From assembly GCF_015672735.1 (NCBI RefSeq), contig NZ_JADABY010000006.1:1-64000 (forward strand): DNA of 64,000 nucleotides, written 5' to 3'. The notes under the pieces were generated by a model that had not been told where the DNA came from, searched no databases, and worked only from the letters and a program-made list of their open reading frames with translations. The translations under genes were made by a program, and so were the position numbers. The DNA comes from Citrobacter sp. Res13-Sevr-PEB04-36 (GTDB taxonomy: Bacteria; Pseudomonadota; Gammaproteobacteria; Enterobacterales; Enterobacteriaceae). Positions within the stretch are counted from its first letter, which is position 1, and the number at the start of each line of letters is the position of its first letter. Of this stretch, positions 38,305 to 48,986 are shown in pieces.

Positions 38305-38418
38305 ATCACGCTCCATGAAGAAAAATCGCAATATGACAAATATGAACGGCTTCTGACATTTTGCATTTACATTCCTGTGATGGACTGCTGATATCGGCCA
38401 CCCCGCAGGAGATCCGTT
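38305..38418. promoter_or_regulatory. Divergent promoter region of sensor kinase and sugar operon
   Basis: 114 AT-rich bases between the divergent starts, the natural site for the island's regulator. The ATPase gene has a GCAGGAGA ribosome-binding site. I see no certain operator repeats. Confidence 0.5.
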
Positions 38419-39942
38419 ATGAGCAAGACACCGGTTCTGGAGATGCGCAATATTGCCAAAGCATTCGGCAAATTTTACGCGCTGAAAGGGGTTGATTTAA
38501 CGGTGTGGTCCGGAGAAATCCACGCCCTGATGGGTGAAAACGGCGCCGGGAAAAGTACCCTGATGAAGATCCTCGCCGGGGCCTATACCGCCACCAGCGG
38601 TGAGATCCTGATTGACGGTCAGCCCTTTCATATTCGCGGACCCAAGGATGCGCTGAGCGCTGGCATCACGCTGATTTATCAGGAGATGCAGCTCGCGCCA
38701 AATCTGACGGTAGCGGAAAATATCTTTCTTGGCAGCGAACTGTCGCGCGGTGGTTTGGTACAGCGCAAAGAGATGGTGATGCAGGCGCAAAAGGTCATCG
38801 ACCGGCTCGGGGCACAGTTTAAGGCCAGCGATCGGGTCATGACGCTGACCATCGCCGAGCAGCAGCAAGTGGAAATAGCCCGCGCCCTGCACCGTAACAG
38901 CCGCATCCTGGTCATGGATGAACCCACCGCAGCCCTCTCTTCACGTGAAACCCACCGCCTGTTTGAGCTGATCATGCGCCTGCGTGATGAAGGGATGGCG
39001 ATTATCTACATCAGTCACCGCATGGCGGAAGTATATGAGCTCTCGGATCGCGTCAGCGTGTTGCGCGACGGGCAGTACGTCGGTAGCCTGACCCGCGACA
39101 AGCTCAACGCCTCTGAACTGGTGCGCATGATGGTTGGCCGCCCGTTAAGCGATCTGTTCAACAAAGAGCGCGATATCCCTTTAGGCAAAGCACGCCTGAA
39201 CGTGCATCACCTGACCGACGGCAGCAAAGTCCAGCCATGCAGTTTACTGGTGCGTTCCGGGGAGATTGTCGGCCTGGCCGGACTGGTCGGTGCCGGTCGC
39301 TCCGAGCTGGCGCAGCTGATTTTTGGCGTGCGCAAAGCCATCAGCGGCCTGATTGAAGTCGATGGCGAGCCGGTGGTGATCCACTCCCCGCGTGAGGCCA
39401 TCGATCACGGCATCGGCTTTCTGACCGAGAACCGCAAAGAACAGGGGCTGTTTTTAGAGCTGGCGGCGGCTGAAAACATCACCATAGCCACGCTGGAGCG
39501 TGACGCCAACTGGGGCATGCTGAACCGCAAAAAAGCGCAGACCATCTCCGATGACGCCATTCAATTGCTCAACATCCGCGTGCCCCACGCGCAGGTCCGC
39601 GCAGGCGGGCTATCCGGCGGCAATCAGCAAAAATTACTTATCTCGCGCTGGGTGGCGATTGGCCCGCGCATTTTGATCCTCGACGAACCCACGCGCGGCG
39701 TGGACGTCGGCGCCAAAAGCGAGATCTACCGGATCATGAACGAGATGGCGCGCAAAGGTGTGGCGATCTTAATGATCTCCAGCGAACTGCCGGAAGTGGT
39801 CGGCATGAGTGACCGGGTGTACGTGATGCGCGAAGGCAGTATTGCCGGTGAGCTGAACGGACAAAGCATTACTCAGGAAAATATTATGACGCTGGCAACC
39901 GGCGTGAACGACTCCCATCATCAGGCGGTGTCCCATGAATAA
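38419..39942 (+). CDS. Sugar ABC importer ATPase (RbsA/MglA/XylG type)
   Basis: Fused double ATPase of 507 residues, typical of monosaccharide importers of the CUT2 class. The first domain has Walker [10 protein letters not shown] (39-47), [15 protein letters not shown] and [11 protein letters not shown]. The second has the degenerate Walker [10 protein letters not shown], signature [14 protein letters not shown] and [14 protein letters not shown]. It overlaps the permease gene by 8 bp. Operon context points to a pentose or hexose substrate such as D-lyxose, which is not proven by sequence. Confidence 0.93.
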   Translation: MSKTPVLEMRNIAKAFGKFYALKGVDLTVWSGEIHALMGENGAGKSTLMKILAGAYTATSGEILIDGQPFHIRGPKDALSAGITLIYQEMQLAPNLTVAENIFLGSELSRGGLVQRKEMVMQAQKVIDRLGAQFKASDRVMTLTIAEQQQVEIARALHRNSRILVMDEPTAALSSRETHRLFELIMRLRDEGMAIIYISHRMAEVYELSDRVSVLRDGQYVGSLTRDKLNASELVRMMVGRPLSDLFNKERDIPLGKARLNVHHLTDGSKVQPCSLLVRSGEIVGLAGLVGAGRSELAQLIFGVRKAISGLIEVDGEPVVIHSPREAIDHGIGFLTENRKEQGLFLELAAAENITIATLERDANWGMLNRKKAQTISDDAIQLLNIRVPHAQVRAGGLSGGNQQKLLISRWVAIGPRILILDEPTRGVDVGAKSEIYRIMNEMARKGVAILMISSELPEVVGMSDRVYVMREGSIAGELNGQSITQENIMTLATGVNDSHHQAVSHE

Positions 39943-40930
39943 TCCAACCCCTTCCCAGCCGGTGGTGAAATCCGCCTCGGCGAAAAAAATGTTGATGGGC
40001 GATCTGATGCAAACGGTCGGTATCTTGCCCATTTTAATCCTGATTGTGGCGGTATTTGGCTTTATCGCACCCAACTTTTTTACTGAAAGTAACCTGCTCA
40101 ACATCACGCGTCAGGCGTCGATCAACATCGTGCTGGCGGCGGGGATGACCTTCATCATTCTCACTGGCGGGATCGACCTTTCCGTCGGTTCCATTCTCGG
40201 CACCACCGCGGTGGCGGCGATGGTCGTGTCGCTGATCCCGGAGCTGGCAATGTTGTCGATTCCGGCGGCATTGATGCTTGGCCTGGCACTGGGGCTGTTT
40301 AACGGCGCGCTGGTCGCCTTTGCCGGACTGCCACCGTTTATCGTCACCCTCGGCACCTATACCGCGCTGCGCGGCGCGGCTTACCTGCTGGCGGACGGCA
40401 CCACGGTTATCAACTCCAATATCAGCTTCGAGTGGATTGGTAACAACTACCTCGGGCCAATCCCGTGGCTGGTGGTGATTGCGTTGGCGGTCATTGCGGT
40501 GTGCTGGTTCATTCTGCGTCGCACCACGTTGGGCGTTCATATTTACGCGGTGGGCGGCAACATGCAGGCCGCGCGGTTAACCGGTATCAAAGTGTGGCTG
40601 GTGCTGCTGTTCGTCTACGGCATGAGCGGGCTGCTTTCCGGCCTTGGCGGGGTGATGAGCGCCTCGCGACTGTACAGCGCCAACGGCAACTTGGGCATGG
40701 GCTATGAGCTGGACGCCATCGCCGCGGTGATCCTCGGCGGCACCAGTTTTGTCGGCGGGATCGGCACCATCACCGGCACGCTGGTGGGGGCGTTGATTAT
40801 CGCTACGCTCAATAACGGCATGACGCTAATGGGCGTGTCTTATTTTTGGCAACTGGTGATCAAAGGGGCGGTGATCATCATAGCGGTGCTTATCGACAAA
40901 TACCGTACCCGACACCATCAAAGTGCATAG
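39935..40930 (+). CDS. Sugar ABC importer permease (RbsC type)
   Basis: Inner-membrane permease of 331 residues with about ten hydrophobic segments. It has the CUT2 family motifs [20 protein letters not shown] and GRTTLG-like [15 protein letters not shown]. It overlaps the ATPase gene by 8 bp. A REP element separates it from the binding-protein gene. Confidence 0.93.
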   Translation: MNNPTPSQPVVKSASAKKMLMGDLMQTVGILPILILIVAVFGFIAPNFFTESNLLNITRQASINIVLAAGMTFIILTGGIDLSVGSILGTTAVAAMVVSLIPELAMLSIPAALMLGLALGLFNGALVAFAGLPPFIVTLGTYTALRGAAYLLADGTTVINSNISFEWIGNNYLGPIPWLVVIALAVIAVCWFILRRTTLGVHIYAVGGNMQAARLTGIKVWLVLLFVYGMSGLLSGLGGVMSASRLYSANGNLGMGYELDAIAAVILGGTSFVGGIGTITGTLVGALIIATLNNGMTLMGVSYFWQLVIKGAVIIIAVLIDKYRTRHHQSA

Positions 40931-40952
40931 ACAAGCTTACTGGCCTACCCAT

Positions 40953-40986
40953 TTGTAGGCCTGATAAGCGCAGCGCCATCAGGCGT
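40953..40986. repeat. REP element between permease and binding-protein genes
   Basis: TGTAGGCCTGATAAGCGCAG...CCATCAGGC, a single REP unit. Such elements in operons can stabilise upstream RNA and uncouple expression levels. Confidence 0.85.
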
Positions 40987-41018
40987 ATAACAACAATACC
41001 CTACGTGAGGAAACGAGT

Positions 41019-41960
41019 ATGCGTTTGAAGCCATTAGTTACCGCGCTCTGTGCTGGCGCACTGCTTGCCGCGACGCCGTATGTGCAGGCAAAAGAACTGA
41101 AATCCATCGGCGTAACGGTCGGCGATCTTGCCAACCCGTTCTTCGTGCAGATAACCAAAGGTGCGGAGCTGGAAGCGCGCAAGCTGGCGGGGGATAACGT
41201 CAAAGTGACGCTGGTGTCCAGCGGCTACGATCTCGGTCAACAGGTGTCGCAGATAGACAACTTTATTGCCGCCAAAGTCGACATGATCATTCTTAACGCG
41301 GCGGATTCCAAAGGCATCGGCCCGGCGGTAAAACGGGCGAAAGACGCAGGAATTGTGGTCGTCGCCGTTGACGTGGCAGCGGAAGGTGCTGACGCCACCA
41401 TCACCTCCGACAACACTCAGGCCGGTGAAATGGCCTGTAAATACATCACCGACCGCCTGAAAGGGAAAGGCAACGTCGTTATCATCAACGGGCCGCCGGT
41501 TTCCGCCGTGCAGAACCGCGTGGAAGGCTGCCAGACCGAGTTCAAACGCCACCCGGACATCAAGGTGCTGTCGCATAATCAGAACGCGAAGGGCAGCCGT
41601 GAAGGTGGGCTGGAGATCATGACCGCTCTGCTGGCGGCCAATCCGAAGATCGACGGCGTGTTCGCGATTAACGATCCGACAGCGATCGGGGCCGATCTGG
41701 CCGCAAAACAGGCGCAGCGTAGCGAATTCTTTATTGTCGGCGTCGACGGATCGCCGGACGGCGAAGAAGCACTGAAGCGGGAAAATTCATTATTTGTGGC
41801 GACCCCGGCACAAGATCCGCAGGTGATGGCAGCCAAAGCGGTCGAAATCGGCTATGACATATTGCAGGGTAAACCCGCGCCGAAAGAGCCCGTGCTGATT
41901 CCGGTGACGATGATCGATAAGAACAACGTCGGCAGCTATAAGGGTTGGACGGTAAAATAA
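41019..41960 (+). CDS. Periplasmic sugar-binding protein (RbsB type)
   Basis: Solute-binding component of the importer, 313 residues. A signal peptide of 24 residues ends YVQA. The mature part has the RbsB-like opening KSIGVTVGDLANPFFVQITK, the hinge-lobe motif INGPPVSAVQNRVEG and the ligand-pocket region FAINDPTAIGADLA. GAGG precedes the ATG. Besides transport, it is a candidate ligand-presenting partner for the periplasmic domain of the hybrid kinase (inference by analogy with TorT-TorS). Confidence 0.93.
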   Translation: MRLKPLVTALCAGALLAATPYVQAKELKSIGVTVGDLANPFFVQITKGAELEARKLAGDNVKVTLVSSGYDLGQQVSQIDNFIAAKVDMIILNAADSKGIGPAVKRAKDAGIVVVAVDVAAEGADATITSDNTQAGEMACKYITDRLKGKGNVVIINGPPVSAVQNRVEGCQTEFKRHPDIKVLSHNQNAKGSREGGLEIMTALLAANPKIDGVFAINDPTAIGADLAAKQAQRSEFFIVGVDGSPDGEEALKRENSLFVATPAQDPQVMAAKAVEIGYDILQGKPAPKEPVLIPVTMIDKNNVGSYKGWTVK

Positions 41961-41972
41961 GTCGCCACAACA

Positions 41973-42058
41973 ACGCCGGATGGCGGCAAAAATGCCTTAT
42001 CCGGCCTACAAGATCGCTATGAATTTGTAGGCCGGATAAGCGCAGCGCCATCCGGCAT
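41973..42058. repeat. BIME between binding-protein and isomerase genes
   Basis: Two REP units, GCCGGATGGCGG...TTATCCGGCCTAC and GTAGGCCGGATAAGCG...CCATCCGGC. Confidence 0.9.
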
Positions 42059-42080
42059 TATATTAAGGAGAATTCTGTCC

Positions 42081-42764
42081 ATGAAACGCTCCGCAATAAA
42101 TGAGATTCTGGGTCACACGCGCCAGTTTTTTTCCTTGCACGACGTGCATCTCCCGCCCTTCGCAAGCTTCCCACCCACCCAATGGCGCAAACTCGACGCC
42201 GGAGCCTGGCGTGAAGTCTTTGACCTCAAACTCGGCTGGGACGTCACCGCATTCGGCGGTGATAACTTTGCCGCCCTGGGCTTAACGCTGTTTACCCTGC
42301 GTAATGGTTCACCAAAAGGCATGCCCTATGAGAAATGCTACGCCGAAAAAATCATGCACGTCCGCGATGGCCAGGTGACGCCAATGCATTTTCACTGGCG
42401 CAAGCGCGAAGACATTATTAATCGCGGCGGCGGTAATTTGATTGTCGAACTGTGGAACGCCGGAGTCAGAGAACAAACGGAAGACAGCGACGTCAGCGTG
42501 GTGATTGACGGCTGCCGGCAAACGCACGCCGCAGGCAGCCAGCTGCGCCTGACGCCGGGGGAAAGCATCTGCCTGACGCCCGGTCTGTATCATAGCTTCT
42601 GGGCCGAAGAAGGATTTGGCGACGTGCTGGTTGGCGAAGTGTCTTCGGTTAACGACGACGATCACGATAACCATTTCCTGCAACCCATCGCCCGCTATAA
42701 CGACATTGAAGAAGACGAACCGGCGCTGCTGGTGTTGTGTAACGAATACCGCCTGTTCCGCTAA
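42081..42764 (+). CDS. D-lyxose/D-mannose ketol-isomerase
   Basis: Cupin-fold sugar isomerase of 227 residues, related to the D-lyxose isomerase described from E. coli O157:H7. It should convert D-lyxose to D-xylulose, and D-mannose to D-fructose. Metal-binding residues are visible as H103-x-H105 and E110 in PMHFHWRKRED, and H171 in TPGLYHSFW. AGGAG lies upstream. It is followed after 14 bp by an aldolase and then a kinase, consistent with a complete catabolic route. Confidence 0.9.
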   Translation: MKRSAINEILGHTRQFFSLHDVHLPPFASFPPTQWRKLDAGAWREVFDLKLGWDVTAFGGDNFAALGLTLFTLRNGSPKGMPYEKCYAEKIMHVRDGQVTPMHFHWRKREDIINRGGGNLIVELWNAGVREQTEDSDVSVVIDGCRQTHAAGSQLRLTPGESICLTPGLYHSFWAEEGFGDVLVGEVSSVNDDDHDNHFLQPIARYNDIEEDEPALLVLCNEYRLFR

Positions 42765-42778
42765 CCAAGGAGCACATT

Positions 42779-43639
42779 ATGCCGTTGATTTCCCTCGCCG
42801 ATGGCCTCGCCCATGCCCGCGAGCACCGCTATGCCTTAGGCGCGTTTAACGTTCTGGATTCGCACTTCCTGCGTGCGCTGTTTGCCGCCGCGAAGCAGGA
42901 ACGATCGCCGTTTATTATCAACATTGCCGAAGTGCATTTTAAATATATTTCGCTGGATTCTCTGGTCGAAGCGGTAAAGTTCGAAGCCGCACGCCATGAC
43001 ATTCCGGTGGTGCTTAACCTCGATCACGGCCTGCATTTTGAGTCGGTGGTGCGGGCGCTGCGCTTAGGCTTCAGCTCGGTGATGTTCGATGGTTCTACGC
43101 TGGAGTACGAGGAGAATATTCGCCAGACCCGCGAGGTGGTGAAGATGTGCCACGCCGTCGGCGTGTCGGTGGAAGCGGAGCTGGGGGCCGTCGGCGGCGA
43201 TGAAGGCGGCGCGCTGTACGGCCATGCCGACGAGTCGCTGTTTACCGACCCGATGTTGGCACGAGATTTCGTCGACAGAACCGGCATTGATGCCTTAGCC
43301 GTCGCCATTGGCAATGCGCACGGAAAATATAAAGGCGAACCGGTGCTCGACTTCCCGCGCCTGGATGCTATTCGCCAGCAGGCGGCGATCCCACTGGTAC
43401 TGCACGGCGGCTCCGGCATTAGCGACGACGATTTCCGGCGCGCCATCGAGCTTGGCATCCACAAGATCAACTTCTACACCGGTATGTCACAGGCGGCGCT
43501 GGCGGCGGTGGAGTCGCGGATGAACAACCGCCAGCCGCTGTACGACGAATTTGCTGAGCTGCTGCTGGGTATCGAAGAGGCCATTACCGATACCGTTTCC
43601 GAACAGATGCGCATCTTTGGCAGCGTGGGGCAGGTCTGA
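42779..43639 (+). CDS. Class II ketose-phosphate aldolase (FbaA/GatY/KbaY family)
   Basis: Zinc-dependent aldolase of 286 residues. The conserved D82-H83 is in LNLDHGLHFES, further zinc ligands are H181 (GNAHGKYKGEP) and H209 (LVLHGGSGI), and the phosphate-binding GGSG follows. VEAELGAVGG is the family's catalytic loop region. It should cleave a ketose 1-phosphate or bisphosphate to dihydroxyacetone phosphate plus an aldehyde. Its specificity cannot be read from sequence. Its TGA overlaps the kinase ATG by one base. Confidence 0.92.
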   Translation: MPLISLADGLAHAREHRYALGAFNVLDSHFLRALFAAAKQERSPFIINIAEVHFKYISLDSLVEAVKFEAARHDIPVVLNLDHGLHFESVVRALRLGFSSVMFDGSTLEYEENIRQTREVVKMCHAVGVSVEAELGAVGGDEGGALYGHADESLFTDPMLARDFVDRTGIDALAVAIGNAHGKYKGEPVLDFPRLDAIRQQAAIPLVLHGGSGISDDDFRRAIELGIHKINFYTGMSQAALAAVESRMNNRQPLYDEFAELLLGIEEAITDTVSEQMRIFGSVGQV

Positions 43640-44634
43640 TGGAACGCAGAGGCATTATCGCCGCAGGCAATATGCTGGTCGATCATGTGCATCAAATTGT
43701 GCAGTGGCCAGAGTGTGGCTGGCTGGCGGAGATCACCCACAGCGAACGCGCGACCGGCGGTGCGCCTCTGAACGTGCTGCTGACGCTGGCGAAAATGCAC
43801 ACCGGGCTACCGCTGCAGGCGGTGGGATTGATCGGTCAGGACAGCGATGGCGACTACATTATGGCGATGCTCGAGCAGTATCACGTGAATCGCCAGCACG
43901 TGCAGCGCACCACGTCCGCCCCCACCTCGATGTCGCAGGTGATGACCGACCCAAGCGGCCAGCGCACTTTTTTTCATTCTCCCGGTGCAAACCGGCTGCT
44001 GGATCTGCCCGCCTTTGAGCAGCTTGATAGCACGATGAAAATTTTCCATCTCGGCTATCTGCTGCTGCTCGACAGCCTGGACAAGCCGGATGATACCTTT
44101 GGCACGCGCAGCGCCCGGCTGCTGGCGCAAATGCGCGACAACGGGTTTGAAACATCGCTGGACCTGGTGTCGCGCAAGGGCGATCCGCGCTATCAGCCGC
44201 TGGTAATGCCCGCGCTCCGTCATCTCGATTATCTGGTGATCAACGAGCTGGAAGCCGGCGAGTTCAGCGGGCTGGCGATCCGCCAGCCCAACGGTGAGCT
44301 GCATATCCCGCACATCGCCAGCGCCGCACGTGAGCTGCTGGACGCGGGCGTGCGCCAGCGGGTGGTGATCCACTGCCCGGAAGGCGCCTGGGGCGAAACA
44401 CCGGATCGGGCCGGGGCGTGGATACCGTCACAGTTACTGGCACAGGAGGAGATCGTCGGCAGCGTCGGCGCGGGTGACGCGTTTTGCGCCGGATTTTTGT
44501 ATGGCTGCCATGAACACTGGCCGCTGGAAGAGAGTATCCGACTGGCGCACGCCTGCGCGCGGGCCAGTTTGTTGTGCGCCAATGCCATCGACGGCGCGAA
44601 AACGCTGGCAGAGTTAAAAGCAGAAATGGCTGAC

Positions 44635-44640
<6 letters not shown>
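43639..44640 (+). CDS. PfkB/ribokinase-family sugar kinase
   Basis: Carbohydrate kinase of 333 residues. The N-terminal GNMLVDHVHQIV and GGAPLNVLLTLAKM are the substrate-side motif. The C-terminal GAGD signature is at 277-280 (GSVGAGDAFCAGF), with D280 as the expected base. It is coupled to the aldolase gene. With an isomerase before it and a single aldolase beside it, phosphorylation at C1 of a ketose (xylulose or fructose) is the most economical reading. The stop codon lies inside a REP element. Confidence 0.92.
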
Positions 44641-44782
<142 letters not shown>

Positions 44783-44794
44783 AACTGCACACGA

Positions 44795-45526
44795 TCACGC
44801 CGCCTTATCATGATATTGCACGTCGGCGGCAAACACATAACCCAGCCCGCGCAGGGTTTTTATCAGCATAGGCTGATGCGGGTTGGCTTCTATTTTGCGC
44901 CGCAATCGCATGATTAACACGTCGATGGTGCGATCAAACACCTCGACGCTGTCGCTGCGCGTCAGTTCCAGCAGTTGCTCGCGGCTCAACACCCGCCGGG
45001 CATGTTGTGCCAGCGCCAGCAGCAGGCTGTATTCGCCCTGCGTCAGGTCGACTTTCAACTGCTGGGGATTACGCAACTGGCAGCCCGCGGTATCCAGATG
45101 CCAGCCATTAAAGGAAAGCCCGGTGGTTTGCGCACCCGAGCCTTCAGGCATGAGCACGCCTACGCGTCTGAGCACCGCCTTCACCCGCGCCACCAGCACC
45201 CGCGCGTTGAACGGTTTACCGATGTAATCATCAGCGCCCATTTCCAGCCCGACCACCACATCCGACTCACTGCCCATACCCGTTAGCATCACCACCGGCA
45301 GGCCGGGCCTCATCTTTTGCACCTGTTGCAGCACCATCAGACCGTTGGTGTCGGGCAGCACCATATCCAGTAATACCAGCGCAATATCCGGCTGAGTCTC
45401 AATACAGCGCAACGCCTCCTGCCCGGTATGACAGGCCGTCACGGCAAAGACGTGTTCGCTCAGCACATCCTCCAGGAGTGCGCAGATTGTTACATCATCA
45501 TCCACAACCAGTATGGCCGGCTTCAT
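44795..45526 (-). CDS. OmpR-family response regulator of the sugar island
   Basis: 243-residue regulator. Receiver domain with D54 in VLLDMVLPDTNG and the switch lysine in YIGKPFNARVL. The winged-helix DNA-binding domain (about 140-238) ends TLRGLGYVFA. The start has GGGG nine bases upstream. It lies convergent to the kinase gene at the far end of the island, 6.5 kb from the hybrid kinase. It is likely the kinase's partner, because both flank the same operon and no other two-component genes are near. Confidence 0.9.
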   Translation of the reverse strand: MKPAILVVDDDVTICALLEDVLSEHVFAVTACHTGQEALRCIETQPDIALVLLDMVLPDTNGLMVLQQVQKMRPGLPVVMLTGMGSESDVVVGLEMGADDYIGKPFNARVLVARVKAVLRRVGVLMPEGSGAQTTGLSFNGWHLDTAGCQLRNPQQLKVDLTQGEYSLLLALAQHARRVLSREQLLELTRSDSVEVFDRTIDVLIMRLRRKIEANPHQPMLIKTLRGLGYVFAADVQYHDKAA

Positions 45527-45661
45527 TGTTTTTCCCCATCTTGCGCCAACTCAAATGAGTGTGAATGATTCTGCACAGAGTGACAGAGATAAGGCACAAG
45601 GACGTGCGGGAAACATAGCCCCGGTCACACTGCCAGGCCGTCACACTTGTAGGATTCGTCA

Positions 45662-45675
45662 CGTCAAATATGACG
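45662..45675 (+). promoter_or_regulatory. Possible FhlA upstream activating site of fdhF
   Basis: CGTCAAATATGACG, inverted CGTCA repeats about 85 bases upstream of the sigma-54 promoter, where the enhancer of FhlA is expected. Assigned by position and symmetry. Confidence 0.45.
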
Positions 45676-45746
45676 ACAGCCTGTTTTTCGTCAGGGTTTT
45701 GCGCAAATGATGCCCGTATTATCGGCTAATGACCCTGATAAAAACA

Positions 45747-45763
45747 TGGCATAAAAGATGCAT
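45747..45763 (+). promoter_or_regulatory. Sigma-54 promoter of fdhF
   Basis: TGGCATAAAAGATGCAT has the -24 TGGC and -12 TGC elements with correct spacing and matches the E. coli fdhF promoter as I recall it. It lies 52 bases before the start codon. Confidence 0.88.
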
Positions 45764-45814
45764 AACAAAAGCGACAAGCGCGTATGCGCGATTTGATTAA
45801 CTGGAGCGAGACCG

Positions 45815-47962
45815 ATGAAAAAAGTCGTCACGGTTTGCCCATATTGCGCATCAGGTTGCAAAATCAACCTGGTGGTCGATAACGGCAAAATCGTCCGGGC
45901 TGAGGCGGCGCAGGGGAAAACCAACCAGGGTACCTTGTGTCTGAAGGGCTACTATGGCTGGGATTTTATCAACGATACCCAGATCCTAACCCCTCGCCTG
46001 AAAACCCCAATGATCCGTCGCCAACGTGGCGGCAAACTGGAATCTGTTTCCTGGGATGAAGCGCTGGATTACGTGGCAACACGCCTGAGCGCCATCAAAG
46101 CGAAGTATGGCCCGGATGCCATTCAGACGACCGGTTCATCTCGCGGAACGGGTAATGAAACCAACTATGTAATGCAAAAATTCGCGCGCGCCGTTATTGG
46201 TACCAATAACGTTGACTGCTGCGCTCGCGTCTGACACGGCCCTTCGGTTGCAGGTCTGCACCAATCGGTCGGTAACGGCGCAATGAGTAATGCGATTAAC
46301 GAAATTGATAACACCGATTTAGTGTTTATTTTCGGGTACAACCCGGCGGATTCCCACCCTATCGTGGCGAATCACGTGATTAACGCTAAACGCAACGGGG
46401 CGAAAATTATCGTCTGCGATCCGCGCAAAATTGAAACCGCGCGTATTGCCGACATGCACATCGCGTTAAGAAACGGCTCGAATATCGCGCTGCTCAACGC
46501 CATGGGTCATGTCATCATCGAAGAAAAACTGTACGACCAGGCGTTCGTCGCCTCACGTACGGAAGGCTTCGAAGAGTACAGCAAGATTGTCGAAGGCTAT
46601 ACGCCAGAGTCCGTCGAAGAGATTACTGGCGTGAGCGCACAGGAAATTCGTCAGGCTGCGCGTATGTACGCATCGGCAAAAAGTGCGGCAATCCTGTGGG
46701 GCATGGGCGTGACCCAGTTCTATCAGGGTGTGGAAACCGTGCGTTCACTGACCAGCCTCGCGATGCTGACCGGTAACCTCGGTAAGCCAAGCGTCGGCGT
46801 TAACCCGGTACGTGGCCAGAACAACGTTCAGGGCGCGTGCGACATGGGCGCGCTGCCGGATACCTATCCGGGCTATCAGTACGTTAAATTCCCGGAAAAC
46901 CGCGAGAAGTTCGCCAAAGCCTGGGGCGTGGAAAGTCTACCTGCCCATACCGGCTATCGCATCAGCGAACTGCCGCACCGTGCGGCGCATGGCGAAGTAC
47001 GCGCGGCGTACATTATGGGTGAAGATCCATTACAGACTGATGCTGAACTGTCCGCAGTGCGCAAAGGCTTTGAGGATCTGGAACTGGTCATCGTGCAGGA
47101 TATCTTCATGACCAAAACCGCCGCTGCCGCAGACGTTATTTTACCGTCTACGTCATGGGGTGAGCATGAAGGCGTCTTCTCGGCGGCTGACCGTGGTTTC
47201 CAGCGCTTCTTTAAAGCGGTTGAACCGAAGTGGGATCTGAAAACGGACTGGCAGATTATCAGTGAAATCGCCACCCGTATGGGCTACCCGATGCACTACA
47301 ACAACACCCAGGAAATCTGGGATGAGTTGCGTCATCTGTGCCCGGATTTCTACGGTGCCACCTACGAGAAGATGGGCGAACTGGGCTATATCCAGTGGCC
47401 TTGCCGCGACACCTCGGATGCCGATCAGGGCACGTCTTACCTCTTCAAAGAGAAGTTCGACACCCCGAATGGTCTGGCGCAGTTCTTCACCTGCGACTGG
47501 GTAGCGCCAATCGACAAACTGACCGACGAGTACCCGATGGTCCTGTCGACGGTGCGCGAAGTCGGGCACTACTCTTGCCGTTCAATGACCGGCAACTGTG
47601 CGGCGCTGGCGGCATTAGCGGATGAACCGGGCTACGCCCAGATCAACACCGCCGATGCTGAACGTCTGGGCATTCAGGATGAAGAGCTGGTGTGGGTTAA
47701 CTCACGCAAAGGCCGGGTCATTACCCGTGCAGCAGTCAGCGAACGTCCGAACAAAGGCGCGATTTACATGACCTACCAGTGGTGGATTGGGGCATGTAAT
47801 GAACTGGTCACCGAGAACCTGAGTCCGATTACCAAAACGCCAGAGTACAAGTACTGTGCCGTCAACGTTGAGCGCATTGCCGACCAGCGTGCTGCCGAGC
47901 AGTATGTGATTGATGAGTACACCAAGCTGAAAGCCAGCCTGCGCGAAAGCGCGATGGGCTGA
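45815..47962 (+). CDS. fdhF: Formate dehydrogenase H, selenocysteine enzyme
   Basis: Molybdenum bis-MGD enzyme of the formate hydrogenlyase complex; it oxidises formate to CO2 on the cytoplasmic side. One gene of 715 codons with an in-frame TGA at 46232-46234 that encodes selenocysteine 140 (CCARV-U-HGPSVAG). The 4Fe-4S cysteines are C8, C11, C15 and C42. A SECIS-like stem-loop follows the TGA. The sigma-54 promoter upstream implies FhlA control by formate. Ordinary translation would split it into two frames (to 46234, and from 46283), but it is not a broken gene. Confidence 0.97.
46232..46276 (+). promoter_or_regulatory. SECIS element of fdhF
   Basis: The bases right after the Sec TGA (CACGGCCCTTCGGTTGCAGG and onward) closely follow the E. 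coli fdhF bacterial SECIS, with the GGUUGCAGGUCUGCACC apical hairpin that binds SelB. Confidence 0.9.
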
Positions 47963-47964
47963 TC

Positions 47965-48052
47965 TGCCGGATGGCGGCATGAATGCCTTATCCGGCCTAC
48001 GACCTGTTTCCACTGTAGGCCTGATAAGATGCGTTGGCATCGCCATCAGGCA
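47965..48052. repeat. BIME after fdhF
   Basis: Two REP units: GCCGGATGGCGG...TTATCCGGCCTAC and GTAGGCCTGATAAGATGCG...CCATCAGGC. Confidence 0.88.
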
Positions 48053-48063
48053 TTTTCCTTACA

Positions 48064-48091
48064 ACGGTCTCCATTCGGAGGCCGTTTTTTT
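48064..48091 (+). terminator. Rho-independent terminator of fdhF
   Basis: ACGGTCTCC / GGAGGCCGT stem with an ATTC loop and a seven-T tail. Confidence 0.92.
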
Positions 48092-48144
48092 ATGCAAATA
48101 ATCTCTCTATACTGTTCGTTCCCTACTCTAAATCTAAAAATAAG

Positions 48145-48828
48145 ATGAAACGACTTTTCGCCTTGATGGTGTTATTGACATGTTTTGCCCATGCCGAAGA
48201 ACCTGGTAGCCAGTTCCTGAAGGCCGCCGAGGCTGGAGACCGACGCGCACAATACTTTCTCGCCGATACCTGGTTTAGTTCAGGCGATTTGAGTAAAGCC
48301 GAATACTGGGCGCAAAAGGCCGCCGACAATGGAGATTCGGACGCCTGGGCTTTGTTGGCACAAATTAAAATTACCAATCCAGTCAGTCTGGATTATCCGC
48401 AAGCCAAAACGCTGGCTGAAAAAGCGGCCCAGGCGGGCAGTAAGAGCGGCGAAATTACCCTGGCACGGATCCTGGTCAATACCCAGGCGGGGCATACCGA
48501 TTACCCCAAAGCCATTACGCTGTTACAAAACGCCTCGGAGAATCTGGAGAGCGACTCCGCCGTTGATGCACAGATGCTGCTCGGCCTGATTTACGCCAAC
48601 GGCGTAGGCATTCCCGCAGACGATGACAAAGCCACCTGGTATTTCAAACGCAGCTCCGCTATTTCGCGTACCGGGTATTCCGAGTACTGGGCCGGGATGA
48701 TGTTCCTGAACGGTGAGCAGGGTTTTATTGAGAAGAACAAACAAAAGGCGCTGCACTGGTTGAATCTGAGTTGTACGGAAGGGTTTGATACCGGCTGCGA
48801 GGAGTTTGATAAGTTAACGAACGGGTAA
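48145..48828 (+). CDS. yjcO: YjcO, secreted Sel1-repeat protein
   Basis: 227-residue protein with a signal peptide (about 17 residues, ending FAHA) and several Sel1-like TPR repeats, for example AQYFLADTWFSSGDLSKAEY, AQMLLGLIYANGVGIPADDD and ALHWLNLSCTEG. Likely periplasmic, scaffold-type; function unknown. ATG 48145 gives the family length; the frame extends back to 48034 through terminator sequence and is not used. It is convergent with gltP across a REP cluster. Confidence 0.92.
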   Translation: MKRLFALMVLLTCFAHAEEPGSQFLKAAEAGDRRAQYFLADTWFSSGDLSKAEYWAQKAADNGDSDAWALLAQIKITNPVSLDYPQAKTLAEKAAQAGSKSGEITLARILVNTQAGHTDYPKAITLLQNASENLESDSAVDAQMLLGLIYANGVGIPADDDKATWYFKRSSAISRTGYSEYWAGMMFLNGEQGFIEKNKQKALHWLNLSCTEGFDTGCEEFDKLTNG

Positions 48829-48845
48829 TGGTGTAAGCGTTGTCG

Positions 48846-48976
48846 TTGTAGGCCTGATAAGCGTAGCGCCATCAGGCAACCCGGAGCAGATTGCCGGATG
48901 GCGGCGCAAGTGCCTTATCCGGCCTACAGACCGTCGCTGCCCGTAGGCCGGATAAGCGGTGGCGCCATCCGGCAAT
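48846..48976. repeat. REP cluster between yjcO and gltP
   Basis: Three REP units: GTAGGCCTGATAAGCG...CCATCAGGC, GCCGGATGGCGG...TTATCCGGCCTAC and GTAGGCCGGATAAGCGG...CCATCCGGC, between convergent genes. Confidence 0.9.
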
Positions 48977-48986
48977 CTGTCATTAC

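Noticed and set aside
45815-46283. fdhF split into two genes by a stop codon
   Set aside because: The TGA is the selenocysteine codon 140 in the conserved context with a SECIS element; the gene is intact.
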